DNA from: Bradyrhizobium elkanii USDA 76
GTDB taxonomy: Bacteria; Pseudomonadota; Alphaproteobacteria; Rhizobiales; Xanthobacteraceae
DNA: 64,000 nucleotides
Direction: 5' to 3'
Assembly: GCF_023278185.1 (NCBI RefSeq)
Contig: NZ_CP066357.1
Coordinates: 310,001 to 374,000, forward strand
Positions 1 to 7,314 of the stretch are shown here, one piece after another. Each line of letters starts with the position of its first letter. The stretch's first letter is position 1. A program made the position numbers and the translations under genes. The notes beneath the pieces were generated by a model. That model had not been told where the DNA came from. It saw only the letters and a list, made by a program, of their open reading frames with translations, and did not search any database.

Positions 1-669
1 TGGCGGCTCTATTATAGGGAGATAACAGACCACATAGGGCACATTCTCAAACTTCGATCCGATCCCTATGTCTTGGAGGCGGGAAGTGGATCTGGAAAAG
101 CGTCTCTACTGTTATCATCGAATATGAGGCGAGTGTTGCTAGATATATCGCCGAGCGCTCTGCGATTCGCAAAATATCTCGCCGAGCGGTTTGGATGCCA
201 AAATGTTGATTTCATTCAAGGCGACTTATTCAAGCTCCCTTTTGAGGAGCGGTCATTCGACCTCACATGGAATATTGGTGTACTAGAGCACTATCACCCT
301 GAAGCAGCCCTGCAGATCTTGAAGGAAATGTCCCGAGTTACAGTTGATGGTGGCTATCTCGCCGTCGGAGTGCCGAACTTCGGAGCCTTTGCGATCCAAA
401 AAGCTCGTACGCTGCGATCTCCTATTCTGCACTTCGTTCCTGGCTATCGATTGGGCACCGAGAGACCCTATACGCCGCCGCAACTAATCGAGCTTATTGA
501 AGGGGCATGTCATCTTGAGGGACGCTCCGTTAAGAGCACAGAGATTGTCAATTTTGGAAATCCGCTGCCGATGGGATCACCTGCTTGGCTGCTGAGATCG
601 CTCGGACCTGCGGCGGAGCGGCGATGGCCCCATCGGAAGTTTCTCATCGTAGCCATTTCGAGACTATAG
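1..669 (+). CDS. class I SAM-dependent methyltransferase (5' end outside window)
   Basis: The frame is open from base 1, so the N-terminus lies outside the window. An internal TTG at 73 is an unlikely start because the SAM-binding strand begins before it. Motif I reads VLEAGSGSG (about residues 24-32 counted from base 1). It is followed by the acidic strand end QGDLF and the motif DLTWNIGVLEHY, typical of small-molecule class I methyltransferases. The substrate cannot be deduced. Downstream there is about 100 bp of non-coding sequence and then recombinase debris, so no operon partner is visible on the right. Family assignment is firm; function is open. Confidence 0.8.
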   Translation, partial: WRLYYREITDHIGHILKLRSDPYVLEAGSGSGKASLLLSSNMRRVLLDISPSALRFAKYLAERFGCQNVDFIQGDLFKLPFEERSFDLTWNIGVLEHYHPEAALQILKEMSRVTVDGGYLAVGVPNFGAFAIQKARTLRSPILHFVPGYRLGTERPYTPPQLIELIEGACHLEGRSVKSTEIVNFGNPLPMGSPAWLLRSLGPAAERRWPHRKFLIVAISRL

Positions 670-789
670 ATGCCAGGCCAAGGCTCAGGACCTTGCCAGA
701 CATGGTGATGTGAGGCTGACCTGCCACTGAGTATTTCCTCCAGAAGGAGTTAGAGTCCGCCCCGAAGTGTAGCGAGACCGAACTTTGGA

Positions 790-1498
790 CCACCCAGAAC
801 TAGAGTTTTGCGCCGCTGTCACGTTGGCGGGCTGGTCGCGCCGACGTGGGTTTGCAGCAAAATCGGCGGTCGATTGCCGATCGCCCTATGGGGCCGTTCT
901 TCGTTATACAACAAGGCTCAAGAACGCCCACAGGACCGTTCTTCGCGAGGTTTTTTATCGACATCATCCCTGGTTTGGTCTCCGAGTTTGCGTTCATGGA
1001 AGGGTCGAGAAGGCTGATGATGTCGCTTTCCGCTGCTCTCTTGATGGATCGCAAACAGATCGTTGCCTGGAAGTTCCAGCGTGGATGTTCGACCGGACGG
1101 CATGCCCTGACGCTGAGCCTTTGACAGCTCAGCCGTTTGTCAGCATTGACGCACTTGCGGCGCTCTCTACGCTTCTCGATCTGGCGTTGAAGGATCGAAC
1201 GCCATTAGCTGCCCTGCTTTCTGGCGCATCCAGAGCCTCTCACGACCAGAATCGGGGAGAGACTCATGTCACGGCAGACGGCAGTGCCAGCGAGCGGATA
1301 CCGACACAATCGACAACCGCGGCCGCAGCAGCAGATGGATCTGTTCGGGAGTGGCCTATCGAACGGCGCCATCGGCGCGCCCACATGGCTGGATCTGCCC
1401 GCAGAAGCGCGGGCAGCGCTCACGAGCCTGATGACGCAGTTGATCCTCGACCATGCAGCGATGACAGCGACGCCGCCCGCGAAGGAGGTCGATCATGA
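790..1498 (+). pseudogene. recombinase-cassette accessory ORF, frameshifted (DUF5372-like?)
   Basis: The 3' part of this frame contains a stretch (REVFYRHHP... then EKADDVAFRCSLDGSQTDR) that resembles the ORF on the minus strand at 48719-48955 (DKADGDVLCCTLDGSETER). The 5' similarity (QQGSRTPTGPF, matching QQGLRTPTGPF) lies in another frame, so the coding sequence appears to carry a frameshift near 980. The ORF sits directly in front of a small conserved ORF and a serine recombinase, the usual company of this type of cassette. The DUF5372 label is a guess from gene order. Function unknown. Confidence 0.5.
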
Positions 1499-1505
1499 TC
1501 TCTGA
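1266..1505 (+). CDS. small conserved protein preceding a serine recombinase
   Basis: A 79-aa ORF whose middle (QQMDLFGSGLSNGAIGAP) and Leu/Ala-rich C-terminal helix (EARAALTSLMTQLILDHA) I recognise as the short protein found immediately upstream of large serine recombinases in rhizobia. It overlaps the recombinase start by 11 bp (ATG at 1495), the arrangement expected for translational coupling. It also overlaps the preceding ORF in another frame. Function is unknown; it is probably non-functional in practice because the recombinase behind it is truncated. Confidence 0.55.
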   Translation: MSRQTAVPASGYRHNRQPRPQQQMDLFGSGLSNGAIGAPTWLDLPAEARAALTSLMTQLILDHAAMTATPPAKEVDHDL

Positions 1506-1710
1506 CAAGGTCAGGCCTCATCATCTGGAGCGCAAGGCGATTCTTTACGTGCGTCAGTCTTCGGCCCATCAGGTGTTGCACAATCGCGAGATCGGCGCGC
1601 TCCAATACGCCATGCGAGACCGGCTGACGGCACTCGGGTGGTCCGAGATTGAAGTGATCGATGATGATCTCGGTCGTTCAGCCGCCGGCGGCATTCCCGG
1701 TGTGGACGTA
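1495..1710 (+). pseudogene. serine recombinase, N-terminal fragment
   Basis: The first about 68 residues match the N-terminus of resolvase/invertase-type recombinases: KAILYVRQSS contains the strand and nucleophile-serine region, and the frame continues through DRLTALGWSEIEVIDDDLG. Similarity ends around base 1700 (RSAAGG...), after which the frame runs without a stop into an unrelated NYN-domain gene. The remaining catalytic domain, the recombinase domain and the zinc ribbon are missing. A separate middle fragment of a similar recombinase is at 48490-48690 on the minus strand. The element is dead. Confidence 0.75.
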
Positions 1711-1755
1711 ATTTCGCTCAGCTATAATTTCGCACTTCGCTCGGAAACGGCAGCC

Positions 1756-2382
1756 ATGTCACCTTCTGCCACTAACAAGATCGCGCTCTTCATCGATGGG
1801 GCCAATCTCTACGCGACGGCGAAAACTCTGGGCTTCGACATCGACTACAAGCGCCTGCTGAAGGAATTTCAGAGTCGCGGGACGCTGTTGCGGGCGTTCT
1901 ACTACACCGCGATCATCGAGGATCAGGAATACTCCTCGATCCGCCCGCTGATCGACTAGCTGGACTACAACGGCTACACGGTCGTCACCAAGGCGACCAA
2001 GGAGTTCATCGACGCCTCCGGCCGCCGCAAGGTCAAGGGCAACATGGACATCGAGCTCGCCGTGGACGCGATGGAGCTCGCCGAGCACATCGACCAGATG
2101 GTGCTATTCTCGGGTGGCGGCGACTTCCGCTCCCTGGTCGAAGCCGTCCAGCGCCGCGGCGTCCGGGTCACCGTGATCTCCACCATCGCGAGCCAGCCGC
2201 CGATGATCGCCGACGAGCTGCGCCGCCAGGCCGACGTCTTCACCGACCTCGTCGAGCTGCAATCCAAGCTCGGCCGCGACCCGTCCGAACGCCCCGCCCC
2301 GCGTGACCGCGGCGAGCGTCGCGACGGACGCGGTCATCTGCCGAAGTTAGAAGAGCCGAAGGGGAACGACCCTCAAGAGTGA
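1756..2382 (+). pseudogene. NYN-domain (LabA/DUF88-type) protein, interrupted by a stop codon
   Basis: Translation from ATG 1756 gives a LabA-like NYN ribonuclease fold: NKIALFIDGANLY holds the first catalytic Asp, and a second acidic block follows at KGNMDIELAVDAME. An in-frame TAG at 1957-1959 separates RPLID from LDYNGYTVV; the family normally has a Trp here, so TGG to TAG is the likely change. The usual SGDGDF motif reads SGGGDF, so one acidic residue is also lost. The C-terminus ends in a run that looks frameshifted. An intact NYN protein would act on RNA in the cytoplasm; this copy is almost certainly inactive. Confidence 0.8.
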
Positions 2383-2401
2383 AACCTGTTCATACAGGTT
2401 T
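2382..2401 (+). terminator. short perfect hairpin after the NYN gene
   Basis: AAACCTGT (2382-2389) and ACAGGTTT (2394-2401) form an 8-bp stem with a 4-nt loop, starting on the last base of the NYN stop codon. There is no long T-run, so this may be a weak terminator or an operator-like palindrome. Confidence 0.35.
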
Positions 2402-2507
2402 GTGGGCGCTTGGGGACTTCGGTCTCGGGGTGTACCCACTTATAGTTTGATCGCTGCCTGACGAAACACCCTAAGATTGTGCTGGATGCAGTCGAGGAGG
2501 ATTTCCG

Positions 2508-4031
2508 ATGCGCCGGCAGCCTGTTCCGCTTACTCCGGGTGACCTAGTCAATCGTCAATTTGGCACCGACGACAACCTGATAGGCAACCCTGACGCACCG
2601 ACCCTATTCGGTGATGCTGGTGGTAGCATGTTTGACTTTTCGAAGGGAGGGAACGACACCTTCGATGAAGTCGGACTTTCCAATTACACATTTTATGGCG
2701 ACGTGGTTGGCAGCATTTTCGATTTTGCGCAGGGCGGCGATGACACATTCAACGGACTCCCAACGGGAGGTGTCACTGCCTACGGGGACGCTGGCGTGGA
2801 CATGTCGGGCCACAGTAAGGGGGGCAACGACACCTTCTTGAGTGGAACTGGCAGACAGCAAATCAATACGTTCTTCGGCGATGCTGGCGGCGCCATGTCG
2901 GGTCACGCTCAGGGCGGCGACGACACCTTCATAACTCAGACGGTACAGGGCGGCGCCCACACCTTTTACGGCGATGCGGGCGGCGACATGTCTGGCCACA
3001 GCAAGGGTGGCAATGACAGCTTCCAAGGCTCCAGACAGGCTACAAACACGTTTTTTGGTGACACCGGGAGCAACATGACCGGTCACGCCCAAGGCGGCGA
3101 TGACACATTCACAGCCAGAACGGACTCAGGCAACTCATTCTACGGAGATGCCGGCGGTAACATGACCGACCACAGCAAAGGTGGCAACGACACCTTCAAC
3201 GGGGCCTTGTTCGCAACGCAGGTGTTCTACGGTGATGCCGGAGGCAACATTTCCGGCCATGCTGAGGGAGGCGACGACAGTTTCACGGGATCCGGTGGGG
3301 CGGTAACGTCAAAGACCTTCTATGGCGATGCCGGCGGCGACATTTCCAGTTTTGCCAAGGGCGGCAATGATACTTTCGTAAACGAGGGCGGCTCCACAGT
3401 GTCTTTTTACGGGGACGCCGGCGCCACAATGTCCGGCCGTGCGCAAGGCGGCGACGACGTTGCAGCGCTGCAGGGGAGCAAGAACTTCGCCGTCGGCGAT
3501 GCTATTACGATGCTCGACGCTGCCAGCGGAGGTAATGACAGTCTTAGTGGCGGCGACAGGTCTTTGACGGACGTTGTGAACCAGCTCTATGGCGACGCAC
3601 AGATCATGGGCGGGGCGACCCAAGGAGGCGATGATCTTATCTTCGGGGGCCATGCCGCTGGTAGCGGCCGGGTCGACAACTTCTTATGGGGCGATGCGGC
3701 GCAAGTTTCAGGTCGCGCCAAGGCCGGCAGCGATGTCCTATACGCGGGGACGGCTGGGCAAGGTGGCACAGTCAGCAATGAGATGTGGGGAGATGGTGAA
3801 CTGAGCGGCAATGCTCATGGAGGTGCCGATACGTTTGTATTCAAGGACAATGGTCTAATGACCGTTGGTGCCAACAATCTCATCCGGGATTTCAGCCAAT
3901 GCCAGGATGACAAGATAGCTTTCATTGATGTTGCGGGTGTGCAGTCGTTCGATGACCTTGTCATCACTCAAAGCGGAACTAGCACCATAGAGCTGGCCCC
4001 GGTTGTTTGGACAGCGCCCCGCTGGATTTAA
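2508..4031 (+). pseudogene. RTX-like repeat protein, C-terminus replaced by IS sequence
   Basis: The start ATG 2508 has a strong ribosome site (GAGGAGG about 8 bases upstream). The protein is built almost entirely of glycine/aspartate-rich repeats of about 30 residues with the core YGDAGG..SGH.KGGNDTF. They resemble calcium-binding RTX-type repeats but not the classic nonapeptide. After the repeats comes NLIRDFSQCQDDKIAFID, typical of the region before the C-terminal secretion signal in RTX proteins. From base 3989 the frame runs into ISa and ends in IS-encoded residues (ELAPVVWTAPRWI), so the native C-terminus, and probably the type I secretion signal, is lost. Likely a former exported, calcium-binding surface protein. 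Confidence 0.7.
2602..3848 (+). repeat. 14 tandem protein-coding repeats, about 84-99 bp each
   Basis: Each unit encodes (F/Y)GDAG... followed by GG(N/D)D(T/S)F. In the first ten units the class alternates between S-K-GGND and A-Q/E-GGDD types with only small exceptions. The last four units are more degenerate. DNA identity between units is moderate, so the array looks old rather than freshly amplified. Confidence 0.75.
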
Positions 4032-4134
4032 GTGGATTCCTGCCGGGTTATGCTGAACGCGGGGCTTTACGATTTTGTCGTTGCGTCGGGAGGGCGTAGC
4101 CCGACCAGAGCGACGACAAAATCGTCGGCGACGG

Positions 4135-4962
4135 TCATGCGGCCATCACCATAGCTTGCGTGCCGAAGTAAGCCTCGTCGGGCGTGCGCCCGTCAAGGCT
4201 CGAGTGAGGGCGTCCCTGATTGTAGAAGGCCAGATACTTGGCAATTGACGCTCGCGCCTCGGACACGCTGTCGTAGGCGCGGAGATAAACTTCTTCGTAT
4301 TTGACCGTGCGCCAGAGCCGCTCGACAAACACGTTGTCGCGCCAGGCGCCCTTGCCGTCCATGCTGATGGCGATCTTCGCGTCCAGCAGCACATCGGTGA
4401 ACTCGAGGCTGGTGAACTGGCTGCCCTGGTCCGTGTTGAAAATCGCGGGCCTGCCGTGCTTCGCCAACGCCTCCTGGACCGCTTCGACGCAGAAGGCCGC
4501 CTCCATTGTGATCGAGACGCGATGGGCCAGGACCCGTCGGCTGAACACATCGACGACCGCCGCGAGATAGACGAAGCCACGCCGCATCGGAATGTAGGTG
4601 ATGTCCATTGCCCACGCATGGTCGGGCCGCTCGATCTTCAATCCGCGCAACAGGTACGGGTAGATCTTGTGACCCGGAGCCGGCTTGCTCGTGTTCGGGC
4701 GACGATAGACCGCCTCGATCCCCATGCGCTTCATCAGCGTCGCGATGTGGCGGCGACCGGCGTATACCCCCTCCCGCCGCAGCAACGATCGCAGCATACG
4801 CGCTCCCGCGAAGGGATAATCGAGATGCAGCTCATCGAGCCGACGCATCAAGGCAAGGTCCTCGGCCGAAACTGGCCGAGGTTCATAGTAGACCGTGCTG
4901 CGAGCCAGCTTCAGGACCTTCGCCTGGCGCACGATAGAAAGATCATGACCGCGGTCGATCAT
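4135..4962 (-). CDS. IS3-family transposase OrfB (ISa copy 1)
   Basis: A 275-aa DDE integrase-type transposase. The HTH_21-like N-terminal part (LDYPFAGARMLRSLL) is followed by the rve core: first Asp in AMDITYIPM, second in FNTDQGSQFTS, and Glu in the WRDNVFVERLWRTVKYEEVY block, ending in the YNQGRPHSSLDGRTP signature. The start ATG overlaps the orfA stop (ATGA). A run of six T in the sense strand of orfA (after GAAAACGA) is a plausible -1 frameshift site for making the OrfAB fusion. No inactivating change is seen. Confidence 0.92.
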   Translation of the reverse strand: MIDRGHDLSIVRQAKVLKLARSTVYYEPRPVSAEDLALMRRLDELHLDYPFAGARMLRSLLRREGVYAGRRHIATLMKRMGIEAVYRRPNTSKPAPGHKIYPYLLRGLKIERPDHAWAMDITYIPMRRGFVYLAAVVDVFSRRVLAHRVSITMEAAFCVEAVQEALAKHGRPAIFNTDQGSQFTSLEFTDVLLDAKIAISMDGKGAWRDNVFVERLWRTVKYEEVYLRAYDSVSEARASIAKYLAFYNQGRPHSSLDGRTPDEAYFGTQAMVMAA

Positions 4963-5264
4963 CGCTTTGCGCTCAGCAGGCCCGCCTTGGTGAGCGCGCC
5001 GGACAAAAAATCGTTTTCCAACGCCAGCTCGCCGATCTTGGCATGTAACGCCTTCAAATCGACCGGCGTCTCGGCCGATGTCTTGTCATGCCCAAACACG
5101 CCGGCGGCGCCTTCCAGGAGCTGGTTTTTCCAGATCGTGATCTGGTTCGGATGAACATCAAACAGTTGCGCCAGCTCCGCCAGTGTCTTGTCTCCTTTGA
5201 CCGCAGCCAAAGCAACCTTCGCCTTGAATGCCGGAGAATGCGTCCGGCGGCTCTTCTTCGTCAT
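4959..5264 (-). CDS. IS3-family OrfA, HTH protein (ISa copy 1)
   Basis: A 101-aa protein starting MTKKSRRTHSPAFKAKVALA, the typical HTH_Tnp_1 start of IS3 OrfA. Its helix-turn-helix reads LAELAQLFDVHPNQITIWK, and a leucine-zipper-like tail follows. It recognises the terminal repeats and regulates transposition. ATG 5264 is chosen because AGGAGCGAAG lies directly upstream; the frame is open further upstream without a ribosome site. Confidence 0.9.
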   Translation of the reverse strand: MTKKSRRTHSPAFKAKVALAAVKGDKTLAELAQLFDVHPNQITIWKNQLLEGAAGVFGHDKTSAETPVDLKALHAKIGELALENDFLSGALTKAGLLSAKR

Positions 5265-5439
5265 CTTCGCTCCTGATTCGCAGCAAGAATCCTCGCCGCT
5301 GTCAGGCAGAAAATCCACTCAAGCTACTGTCCGAATTTGCGGGGCCAGCTCTCTAGTCACCGATCCTCAAATCCAAGGCAATCGCTCCAACGAATTCGGT
5401 CCTCAACCGCGACTGCTCCTGCTCATAAGCGAACGCATC

Positions 5440-5716
5440 ATGAAGATAGCCCGCTGGATCATATCCGGCGGGCTGTTCGCGATGGGACTACTTCCCCTTC
5501 ATCTTCGGGTCATTGATGTCGCGCCCGGGTTGGTCGATCCAGGGCTGCTCGAAGCGCCTTGACCGCTAGCGGCCGCCGGAGAATTGCAGCCGCCGCCGGA
5601 TCCAGCGCCCCCAGCCCGCGCCGCCGCCGGCTCCGCCTGATCCAGCAGTCGCACTCCTGCCCGCCAGCTTCTGCTACCGACCCAACCCGGACATCTCTTG
5701 CACCGGCGGCAAGTAG
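5440..5716 (+). pseudogene. small membrane-anchored proline-rich protein, frame broken
   Basis: The first 40 codons encode a positively charged start and a hydrophobic segment (MKIARWIISGGLFAMGLLPL), ending at TGA 5560. In another frame the sequence continues as a proline-rich linker (PQPAPPPAPPDPAVALLP) and a Cys-containing tail (CYRPNPDISCTGGK) closing at TAG 5714. The two parts look like one small anchored or secreted protein separated by a frameshift. Inference only; no family recognised. Confidence 0.35.
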
Positions 5717-5727
5717 CCGTTTTGGGT

Positions 5728-5755
5728 GTCCGGTAAGGCCGCCGCCTCACCGGAC
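5728..5755. terminator. hairpin between convergent genes
   Basis: GTCCGGT (5728-5734) pairs with ACCGGAC (5749-5755). It lies just past the stop of the minus-strand gene ending at 5775 and after the plus-strand gene ending at 5716, a typical bidirectional terminator position. The T-run is poor. Confidence 0.35.
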
Positions 5756-5774
5756 GGATTAAGCCTCGACCGCT

Positions 5775-6212
5775 TTAGTTGAATGTTTGCAGCCTCAATT
5801 TGAGCGATCCGTCGGCTTGGCGTTCGAAGACGTGCGTCGCTAAACCACTGAAGGGAGACGGCTTGCCCTCCTTGTCCTTACCCGTAGCGCTCCACTTGGC
5901 TGTGCCGAACACAATTTTGTCGTCTCCGCCGGCGTCGATCATCTCCAACTTATGACCCGTCACACCGTTGGCAAAGAGTCCGGCAAAGAACTCCTCGATC
6001 TCGGCCGGACCCGACGCCACCTGATGTGTTGGCGGCATCAATTTTGCCGTTGCGACATAGGTGGCGCCGATGGCTTTCTCGTCCTGCTTGTTGAATGCGG
6101 CATCCCAAGCGGCGTAAGCCTTCTCCACGTCCTCTTTGGCGTCCGCGGCCAACGAAACTCCCGGCGCGCCGAGCAGACAAATGATTAGTGCTGATGTTTG
6201 AGCCAACTTCAT
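5775..6212 (-). CDS. secreted SnoaL/DUF4440-like protein
   Basis: A 145-aa protein with a clear Sec signal peptide (MKLAQTSALIICLLGAPGVSLAADA, cut probably after SLA). The mature part has the NTF2-like pattern of DUF4440/SnoaL proteins: DVEKAYAAWDAAFNKQDEKA at the start, a region around PPTHQVASGPAEIEEFF, and a closing strand THVFERQADGSLKLRLQTF. The start is supported by GGAG seven bases upstream. Probably periplasmic; ligand or reaction unknown. It is a single gene flanked by non-coding DNA. Confidence 0.82.
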   Translation of the reverse strand: MKLAQTSALIICLLGAPGVSLAADAKEDVEKAYAAWDAAFNKQDEKAIGATYVATAKLMPPTHQVASGPAEIEEFFAGLFANGVTGHKLEMIDAGGDDKIVFGTAKWSATGKDKEGKPSPFSGLATHVFERQADGSLKLRLQTFN

Positions 6213-6779
6213 AGGATACTCCTCTATTCTGCCTTTCCCGATTTCTCAGATGATCAATCCGATCGTCCGCCGCGGCTGCGCTCCCGCCAGCATGACGACA
6301 CCGTCGCCGGTCGCGCTGTAGCCGGCCATTGGTTCATTAGGAAGGAGGCGCAGGCGGCGCTAACTTCAACGGCGCCATTTACCTCGGGAGTCCACATCGC
6401 GCGCCATGACACCGCTAATGCAGCCGGTCACACATGCGCCGAACTTCAACCACCATGACCAGTTCTGCGAAGGCACATTCATCATGATTGGTTGGTAGGA
6501 CTCCACCCAATAGTTCGCGGAACAGCAATTCCGGGCAATTACCGTCAACGGCGCTGACAAATGGGAGACGCGGCACACCATTGCCCAGGTCGGAAATCCC
6601 TGCGTTGGTTACAGTGTAATTCGGCCTTGGCCCTTAGCTATCATCTGTCTCAATCGCCGTATTGTCGGCTTTGGGCTTTGAGCTGACCAAGGTCGGACAC
6701 CAGCTAGACAGCCGCTTGTGACCCAAAGCCGACGTAGGTCAGGAACGCGCTGAAGTCGACTTCTGACCCGAAGCGCTCA
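6213..6779. other. 567 bp with no recognisable gene
   Basis: Short ORFs exist on both strands but none has a ribosome site together with a recognisable protein pattern. The segment separates the secreted protein gene from the TPR half of the regulator. Confidence 0.5.
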
Positions 6780-7314
6780 TCATCCTTCCGGCACGCCAGC
6801 GAGGCGCCAGCCTTCACACAAGCGCTGCAGCCCGGCAAGGTAAATTGGATTGTCGCTTTGTTGAGCTGCGAGCAAGCGACGAATGGTGAAACCTGAGTTG
6901 AGCGCAAGTCCCGTTCTCGCAGCAGTTCGCGCCTCATCGAGCGCGCCGGTCAAGGCCAAGGCAGCGGCGAGCGATATATGAGCGAGATGAAAGTTACGGT
7001 TCGCCTCGGTGCTTTTTCGCAGCCAACTGACGGCTTCGACGTCTGAACCAAGCAGCAGCTTGGCCACGCCCGCAAAACACGCCCACTGGTAGGCGAAAAC
7101 GTCGCGAGGAGAGAGCCGTAAAGCTTCGAGTATATGGCCTTCGGTCTCGGTAGCGCGACCTATGTAGGATTTGGCGAAACCAAGGGCAGCATGAGCGTTG
7201 ACCAAATTCGGAGCCAGCGCCAACGCATGTTCGAACTCACGGATGCCTTGGGCGGCCCGGTTCGTAAAGGTCTGGACCCAACCCCGAGCCATGTGGGCTG
7301 AGGCACTGTTCGGC
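6780..7314 (-). pseudogene. winged-helix/TPR regulator, C-terminal TPR half
   Basis: The minus-strand frame is open from the IS1380 border into RPNSASAHMARGWVQTF and continues through several tetratricopeptide-like helices (REFEHALALAPNLVNAHAAL, EALRLSPRDVFAYQW, AALALTGALDEARTAARTGL). This is the 3' half of the gene whose 5' half lies at 9285-10354. Removing the IS and one copy of the 4-bp duplication CTAA joins the halves in frame as ...KVLSI-RPNSA.... An ATG at 7292 could allow translation of a fragment, but it would lack the DNA-binding domain. Confidence 0.85.

Larger units (their letters stand above)
3989..5352 (-). mobile_element. ISa copy 1 (IS3 family), 1364 bp
   Basis: The ends are AGAGCTGGCCCCGG... 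and its inverted partner ...GGGGCCAGCT CT; the first 13 bases pair well and homology continues to a shared GGACAG. It contains complete orfA and orfB on the minus strand. The flanks (CAT on the left, CTA on the right) do not form the expected 3-bp duplication, unlike copy 3, which suggests rearrangement since insertion. It truncates the repeat-protein gene on its left. Confidence 0.9.

Noticed and set aside
4456..5154. 232-codon ORF antisense to ISa, present in all three copies
   Set aside because: Its repetition only reflects the repetition of the IS; no start site or domain.
6406..6500. short ORF in the gap after the secreted protein gene
   Set aside because: About 30 codons, no ribosome site and no recognisable pattern.
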